44,692 nucleotides of DNA from an uncultured Eubacteriales bacterium (GTDB lineage Bacteria; Bacillota; Clostridia; Christensenellales; Aristaeellaceae): positions 1-44,692 of the forward strand of contig OMYT01000028.1 in assembly GCA_900315315.1 (NCBI GenBank), in the 5' to 3' direction. The notes below the pieces were generated by a model. The model did not search any database. It saw only the letters and a list, made by a program, of their open reading frames with translations, and had not been told where the DNA came from. A program made the position numbers and the translations under genes. Of the stretch, positions 39,927-44,692 are shown piece by piece; positions within the stretch are counted from its first letter, which is position 1, and every line of letters begins with the position of its first letter.

Positions 39927-42671
39927 ATGCCGGAAATCAAACTGGAAAATGCTGGGAAATCACATGATGGTGAATTGCAGGAACCGTTTGTTTCCAGTGG
40001 GACGTCGGATGATTCATCTGCAGTTCCTTATGAAGCTGATGAAATGCGACATACGGTTCAGCATACGGCTGAAGATGTTTCGGAAAGCAACAGGGCTTCT
40101 GATGAGGATCAATCTCCGGAAAGTACAGAACAATCTGTTGAGAGCAGTGCGGGAAAAGAAACTGCTGAGCCCAATTTTCGGAATGTGTTTGTCGGGGAAT
40201 GTTTGGGGTTTGCAAAGGCTTGTTCTGAGTATATTCCTGAAATAAGGGCGCCGGAAAAACAGAGGATCAGCAAGTCGTATCTTTTCGATTTGCTGAATGT
40301 CTGTTTTTCCAATATGGATGATTCTCATGATGTGTTTTCGATGCCTGTTTATATTGCAGTCAAAAGAACTCTTGTCAGGTGCCGAAGGGATGGAATATAT
40401 TCTGACAGACTGATAACTGCATATGAGCCGTTTCTGGATGATGCGTCTGAGTTTCAGGAAACTGTTATAAGGGAATCGCTCAAGGATTGTGTTGGCCGCA
40501 GATCTATTGTGTTTTCAAACATGGATCTCTTGTGCCTTATGCCGGATGTTGTTGATGATTTTTCTTACTTTTTCAGAAATCAGTTAGAGGTAAACGGCCA
40601 GAGACTCTTTATGATTCCACGGAGTATAGCTTTAGCTTATGCGGCATTGGTCTCTTCCGCGACCTCGGGAGTTTTGCTTCCAGAGAGGTTTCTGTGCCTG
40701 GATTATGATGGCGAGGAATTCATGGCAATAGAAATACGCAGGGAGAAGAGCAGGAAAGGGTATCCAGTCTTCGTGCGGATAGGTCGTCGTCCTGTTGAGG
40801 GGAAGCATCCGTGCTATAAGACGCTGGCTTTTTCCTATATGAAAGAATACCAGCAAAAGTATAATGTTCCGTTTACGGAAAAGATGAAGCACGATTTGCT
40901 GGACACAAAATTGCTGCAACATATGTTGCTTTCAAAAGAAAAAAAGCCGGTTATTCTCACAGATGGAGCCACGTCTGTTGATGTTTGGATTGATGACAGT
41001 ATTGTTGAGAAGTTAATCGATGAAATCGTAAAGGATGCCGAGGCGGTGCAAAAAAGCACTTCTGTCCCGGTGCTTGCCCTGTGCAATTTCGGACAATGCA
41101 AGAACAAAAGCATATATAGCTTTGAGGCACTTGAGAAGGGATGCAAAGAAATCCGGAAACGTTCGGAAAAAGGAGAGACCTTATGGGAAGAATATCTTCC
41201 GAGGTTACAGTTGGCGGTTCACCGGGATGGCACGTTTGATGATCTGGAACTGATTGGTGAGAAGGACAGAAAACAGCAGATAGTTTCCGCATATATCGGC
41301 AAATCCGTTGAGATGACAATAAAAAATGGCACTATTGTTTTGGCAAAAGGAAAACCGCATTATGATCTTCCATTGGTTCGTGAAGTTTATGGGTCAATGA
41401 ATAAAGAAAAGCTTGCCAGATTTGAACCCAAGGAACCGCTGCAGGAAGACACAGAAGTTGAGCTGCGGATATATTATACATATGGTGATGTTGATTCTTA
41501 CCGTCTGGAAGCTGATTGCAAAGATGGGACAAAGATAGTGAGCGTCTGGCGTGATTCTGAATTACTTGAGAATCCTGCCCCAAGCTACACATCAAAAGAT
41601 GAATCCATAACCAAGGAGTTGTGTGATCGGATATATCAGGGATTTCATGACTTTTCAAAGAATGTACATTCAAAGTCTGCTCTCAGGAATTCGATATTTC
41701 CAGGTAAAAATCGTCTGTATTCAAATTATCTTCGGGGCTTGAATGAAAGATTCTGGCCATTCTTTCCGGTAAAGAATTATTTCAGGGACAGTAATTATTT
41801 CCAGGTAAAAACACAGATAAATGAATTGCTGCATTCTGGTGTTTTTAAAACGGTTGCTGATGTGATGAATGGTGTTTTACCAACAGGCCATAATCTTGAA
41901 GCGGAAAGATATACACCTCCAAAGGGTGATCCAACGAACGCGGCCAGAGTTTTAAGAAAGAATATGACAGATCTTGCATGTCTGTTTGGAATTCTTTATG
42001 CCTTGAAAGATGAGAAAGGCAAGAGATATGAAGATGTTGCAGCAATAGTCGACGCATTCAGAAAGAACAAAAGCCGAACTCCTATGGAAAGCTGGGCATT
42101 GTTGACTGCTTATGTCTTGCGCGATGATGATCAGTATGGAATATGGGATGGATTTACAAATGCATTGTACACATTGGATCCCAATCACCCGCATGTATAT
42201 TCTTTATTGGCTATAAGCAGTGTTTGTTATCAGACTGAAGGATGGGTTTTTGAGTTTTATAAGGGTCCCAACAGAAAACAGGATCTGGATCATCTGCTGG
42301 CCAATATTTATGCGTGTTTATATGAGGATGAATGGAAGAATCCGAAAAAGCTTCCATACAATCCGAAGAAAATTCGCGATGTATTGGAACTCCTGTTGTG
42401 TCTGTGCCGCCTCAAGGCGGTTGATCAGGATGTGCTTAATTGCAATTCGCCTGAAACAAAAGTATTGGTAGCACGGCTGAAAAAGATTGATGCAGACATA
42501 CGGGAATTGAAAGAAAATGATAAGTTGCAGAAGGAATTCAATTCCAGATTGGGAATTGAATTGCCTTATGAATATCGGCGCGTCAATAAGGTTATTTATT
42601 CCTTGATACAGACACTCACAGGCGGTGGAACGGTTAGTCTGGTGGGCTTTAAAGAGGATGATGCCCGCTAA
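39927..42671 (+). CDS. 914-residue protein, possibly with a degenerate Hsp70/actin-like ATPase region
   Basis: A large soluble protein. The first ~90 residues are acidic and disordered (Ser/Glu-rich). At about 225-270, MIPRSIALAYAALVSS then RFLCLDYDGEEFMAIEI resembles the EPxAAALAYG and DLGGGTxD elements of Hsp70-type ATPases, though the key glycines are not conserved. C-terminal regions are helical with no motif I recognise. ATG 39927 has GGGGGA 8 nt upstream. It follows the DUF6273 gene by 20 bp. The Hsp70-like idea is weak and needs a structure prediction. The gene itself is secure. Confidence 0.75.
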   Translation: MPEIKLENAGKSHDGELQEPFVSSGTSDDSSAVPYEADEMRHTVQHTAEDVSESNRASDEDQSPESTEQSVESSAGKETAEPNFRNVFVGECLGFAKACSEYIPEIRAPEKQRISKSYLFDLLNVCFSNMDDSHDVFSMPVYIAVKRTLVRCRRDGIYSDRLITAYEPFLDDASEFQETVIRESLKDCVGRRSIVFSNMDLLCLMPDVVDDFSYFFRNQLEVNGQRLFMIPRSIALAYAALVSSATSGVLLPERFLCLDYDGEEFMAIEIRREKSRKGYPVFVRIGRRPVEGKHPCYKTLAFSYMKEYQQKYNVPFTEKMKHDLLDTKLLQHMLLSKEKKPVILTDGATSVDVWIDDSIVEKLIDEIVKDAEAVQKSTSVPVLALCNFGQCKNKSIYSFEALEKGCKEIRKRSEKGETLWEEYLPRLQLAVHRDGTFDDLELIGEKDRKQQIVSAYIGKSVEMTIKNGTIVLAKGKPHYDLPLVREVYGSMNKEKLARFEPKEPLQEDTEVELRIYYTYGDVDSYRLEADCKDGTKIVSVWRDSELLENPAPSYTSKDESITKELCDRIYQGFHDFSKNVHSKSALRNSIFPGKNRLYSNYLRGLNERFWPFFPVKNYFRDSNYFQVKTQINELLHSGVFKTVADVMNGVLPTGHNLEAERYTPPKGDPTNAARVLRKNMTDLACLFGILYALKDEKGKRYEDVAAIVDAFRKNKSRTPMESWALLTAYVLRDDDQYGIWDGFTNALYTLDPNHPHVYSLLAISSVCYQTEGWVFEFYKGPNRKQDLDHLLANIYACLYEDEWKNPKKLPYNPKKIRDVLELLLCLCRLKAVDQDVLNCNSPETKVLVARLKKIDADIRELKENDKLQKEFNSRLGIELPYEYRRVNKVIYSLIQTLTGGGTVSLVGFKEDDAR

Positions 42672-42751
42672 ATTGCAGTTGCCATCCCTAATATGTGTGC
42701 GAATTATTGAAGTTGGAGTTTGTTTAGTGATGAGAGAATGAGGTGAAGAAA

Positions 42752-43120
42752 TTGACAGAGGCGGAACAGGTAATAGAAAAGAAAGAGTTTATTCGAGAGC
42801 AAATCCGGTCCTTGTCTGTCGAACAGATGAATAGCCTGCATGATAAATTGTATTCTATGAAATGTATGCTGGATGCTGTAAATGCTGATGAGTTGAAAGA
42901 TTTATCATCAGGAAAGATATCGCTGTCGGCGATTGAAAAAATCAAGCCATTGCTGGCAGAAGCCGAGAAGGTTTCGCAGGAAAGTATGTTTTCCAATCAG
43001 GTGGTATGGGATTTGGTGGCGAATGTACGCATGTCTGATCTGCTTGAGGAAATTAAAAAGGCGCTGAGTGAGACAGGTACGCGTGAAGACGAAAATATTG
43101 ATGATCTTTTGGCTTTTTGA
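42752..43120 (+). CDS. small helical protein
   Basis: A 122-residue all-helical, charged protein. The TTG at 42752 is chosen because GAGGTG is 6 nt upstream; a GTG at 42743 overlaps that site. It contains a Met/Leu-rich amphipathic region (SVEQMNSLHDKLYSMKCML) and ends in an acidic tail (DENIDDLLAF). The 80-bp gap after the large gene shows no terminator, so it is probably in the same operon. Unknown function, possibly an assembly factor. Confidence 0.6.
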   Translation: MTEAEQVIEKKEFIREQIRSLSVEQMNSLHDKLYSMKCMLDAVNADELKDLSSGKISLSAIEKIKPLLAEAEKVSQESMFSNQVVWDLVANVRMSDLLEEIKKALSETGTREDENIDDLLAF

Positions 43121-43147
43121 TGTCCGGGTTTTTATGAGGTTTAAGAG

Positions 43148-43909
43148 ATGGAAGCTATCAATTCGGTGATAACAGGTTTTTGTAAGGATTTTTCATCAGA
43201 AGAGATTCAGAAGACAATAGAGTTTCTTCGTGATTTGGAAAATCTTAGGATTCCTGAAGCTGAAAAAACGCTGGGAAGTCTTTCCGAGGGCTATTTTCCA
43301 TTGTCCGGATTTTCAGCGGTCAGAGCCTATTTTGATTTAGCAGTGAGATTGGATATCGGATCTCAGGTTAAACAGGATTCCGTGTATGGAGCTTTGAAAG
43401 TTATTACGGCGGCAGAGTTGCTGCGCTTTATAACTGATCTGACAGACAATAAAGCCGATAAGGAAATAGCGCGGAATATTACGTCTGAGAAAACTGATCA
43501 GGTTTCCGAAACAGTTCAAGAAAGCGTTCAGGAAAAAGTGAATGATATTCCCTGTACTCCTGCCCCTGAAGTAAATGAAACTGTTGTCAAAGAAAAAAAG
43601 AGAAGGTCTGAGGAAGAAGTCGGGAAACGTGCAAGCATTTGCCGAATTACAATGAGTAAACTCTGCGTTGAACTGATCATGAGATCAAAGGCTTATGCTG
43701 CGGTCCATAACAATCATATTATAACGAGAGATTATTTGATGGAACACTTTGGCGATCTGCTGTTTGTGGAAAAAGGACCAGGAACATGTTGGGTTCGTCT
43801 TACCGGATCGTATTCGGAGCAGAAACAGAATATCGGTGATTCAGCGGACATAGCCATATTTGAAGATATAGAAAGCATTATGGAGCAAGATGGGGAACTT
43901 GTGTCTTGA
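43148..43909 (+). CDS. paralogue A of a small helical protein pair
   Basis: A 253-residue protein with TGAGGT before the ATG. The N-terminal ~100 residues are shared with the next gene (FLRDLE, then LSGFSAVRAYFDLA). A Lys/Glu linker leads to a C-terminal domain, absent from the neighbour, with a helical segment (RITMSKLCVELIMRSKAYAA) and HNNHIITRDYLMEHFG that could be a winged helix. It may be a DNA-binding or adaptor subunit. No named family. Confidence 0.6.
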   Translation: MEAINSVITGFCKDFSSEEIQKTIEFLRDLENLRIPEAEKTLGSLSEGYFPLSGFSAVRAYFDLAVRLDIGSQVKQDSVYGALKVITAAELLRFITDLTDNKADKEIARNITSEKTDQVSETVQESVQEKVNDIPCTPAPEVNETVVKEKKRRSEEEVGKRASICRITMSKLCVELIMRSKAYAAVHNNHIITRDYLMEHFGDLLFVEKGPGTCWVRLTGSYSEQKQNIGDSADIAIFEDIESIMEQDGELVS

Positions 43910-43935
43910 TTATCTTGCCTTTATGAGGTGTGACG

Positions 43936-44481
43936 ATGGCAACAGAGAAATCGGGCATATCGGATTATTTTAGTAGTTTTTCACTGGATGAAATCAATCA
44001 GGTAGTGACTTTTCTTCGCGGGTTGGAAAGCCACCGGACGGTTACTGTGGAGAAATTTCTGAAAGACTTTTCAGAAGGTGTTTTGCTGCTGTCTGGCTTT
44101 TCCGCAGTCAGGAGTTATTTTGATTTGGCGTGGCAATTGAGTATTGAGTCTCCGGAAAAAAGGAATATAGTATATGAAACTCTGAAGAGGACCAGTACGC
44201 GTGAGTTGCTTGATACTTTGTGTTTATATCTGGAGCACAGAAATGAAGAAGAGGTTGTTCGGCAGATAAAGTCTGAACCGTTTGCTATAAATTATGAAAA
44301 GGAGCTGCCCCAAACTGGGCCGGTCGTATATAAATCCAGACTGCCGGAACCAGTAGGCCGCTATTATCCGATTGATGATGAAGAATATACCGTCAAAAGC
44401 AAATATGTTTACCCGTCGCCAACTGGCGTGGAAGAGGGGTATCCTCCTCTGGTGAAAAAGAAGAAAAAGCCACGGAATTAA
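43936..44481 (+). CDS. paralogue B of a small helical protein pair
   Basis: A 181-residue protein. Its N-terminal half is similar to the preceding protein (FLRGLE, LSGFSAVRSYFDLAWQL). The C-terminal tail is different, Tyr/Pro-rich, and ends in a basic KKKKKPRN. The ATG at 43936 has GAGGTG 5 nt upstream. It is the last gene of the long operon and is followed by a hairpin terminator. The basic tail may contact nucleic acid or membrane. Confidence 0.6.
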   Translation: MATEKSGISDYFSSFSLDEINQVVTFLRGLESHRTVTVEKFLKDFSEGVLLLSGFSAVRSYFDLAWQLSIESPEKRNIVYETLKRTSTRELLDTLCLYLEHRNEEEVVRQIKSEPFAINYEKELPQTGPVVYKSRLPEPVGRYYPIDDEEYTVKSKYVYPSPTGVEEGYPPLVKKKKKPRN

Positions 44482-44496
44482 GGTGGCTAAAATTTT
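44468..44496 (+). terminator. hairpin at the end of the TerY-P operon, possibly bidirectional
   Basis: AGCCAC (44468-44473) pairs with GTGGCT (44483-44488) around a 9-nt loop, followed by AAAATTTT. A-rich sequence before the stem would give a U-tract in the opposite direction, useful for the convergent gene ending at 44506. The stem is short, so strength is uncertain. Confidence 0.45.
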
Positions 44497-44505
44497 GGTA
44501 GGTAA

Positions 44506-44692
44506 TTAGATATTCAGATCTTTTACGCGTCTGTAATATGTTCGAATCTGTAATCCAAGGATTCGAGCCGCTTGTTCATGTGTTTGCCTTCCGTCGGCTC
44601 TGTGAAATGTTTTCTGTAAATACCGGTCTTCTACGATAAAACCAAAGCAATGGTGATTGGACAGCGATGAGCTGTCCGTCTTCATATCTGCA
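44506..44692 (-). CDS. C-terminal end of a Fis-type HTH regulator (partial)
   Basis: The reading frame enters from the right edge of the window and ends at a TAA complementary to 44506-44508, giving 61 to 62 residues. The last ~40 residues read YLQKTFHRADGRQTHEQAAR, then ILGLQIRTYYRRVKDLNI. This is the Fis-type HTH found at the C-terminus of NtrC-like sigma-54 activators and related regulators. The rest of the gene lies outside, so the full architecture is unknown. It converges on the TerY-P operon. Confidence 0.75.
   Translation of the reverse strand, partial: ADMKTDSSSLSNHHCFGFIVEDRYLQKTFHRADGRQTHEQAARILGLQIRTYYRRVKDLNI

Noticed and set aside
1-44692. Integrated prophage or conjugative element
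   Set aside because: No integrase, transposase, relaxase, capsid, tail or portal genes and no flanking direct repeats could be seen in the window.

Overview
The window looks like a dense defence and stress-response island from a Gram-positive bacterium, most likely a gut or rumen Clostridia-type Bacillota. This rests on strong AGGAGG-type ribosome sites, frequent GTG/TTG starts, sigma-A-type promoters and a mosaic of GC-richer and AT-richer blocks. The genus cannot be fixed from sequence alone. There are no rRNA or tRNA genes, CRISPR arrays, transposases or virion genes that I can support.

Layout. (1) 164-2577, minus strand: two adjacent P-loop GTPases with their own promoter. (2) 2832-4247: five small genes (acidic, basic, membrane and unknown proteins), started by two copies of a shared operator-promoter and closed by a strong terminator. 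(3) 4354-5334: a classical HTH-WYL transcription regulator. (4) 5378-13574: a visibly AT-richer seven-gene cassette. It encodes a beta-class DNA methyltransferase, a possible DNA-recognition protein, a PLD-helicase, a small protein, a DndD-like SMC/ABC ATPase, a small RHH-like protein and, unusually, a sigma-70-family factor with a large novel N-terminal half. It seems to have been inserted between the WYL gene and (5). (5) 13781-18708: a coiled-coil protein, a Cas4-like/DEDD DUF2779 nuclease and a PD-(D/E)XK endonuclease with a possible EVE-like reader domain. (6) 18829-22924: a third operator-promoter, then zinc-ribbon, HD hydrolase, UvrD helicase with an internal DnaQ exonuclease, and a small protein. 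(7) 22921-24680: an XRE regulator and a small membrane protein on the minus strand, divergent from a second WYL-like regulator that seems to carry an RHH domain. (8) 24855-44481: a fourth operator-promoter, then a 13-gene operon. It holds three TerY-type vWA proteins, a PP2C phosphatase and a zinc-ribbon kinase (a TerY-P triad), an SF1 helicase, a large orphan, a coiled-coil/McrB-like AAA+ protein, a possible McrC-like (DUF2357-like) DUF6273 protein, a large possibly Hsp70-like protein and three small proteins. (9) 44506-44692: the 3' end of a Fis-type regulator on the minus strand.

The most striking signal is not a gene. The same module, ATTGAAC-N5-GTTCAATGACA-N17-TA(T/C)(G/A)AT, occurs four times, always upstream of a gene or operon. 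It is an inverted repeat overlapping a -35 box, with an invariant 17-bp spacer to a good -10. It ties the small-gene cluster, the UvrD-DnaQ/HD operon and the 20-kb TerY-P operon into one regulon. The local WYL proteins are the obvious candidate regulators. The simplest reading is one composite, signal-controlled nucleic-acid-processing system: phospho-signalling (kinase/phosphatase/vWA) coupled to helicases, nucleases and AAA+ motors, with a separate methylation/Dnd-like cassette embedded in it.
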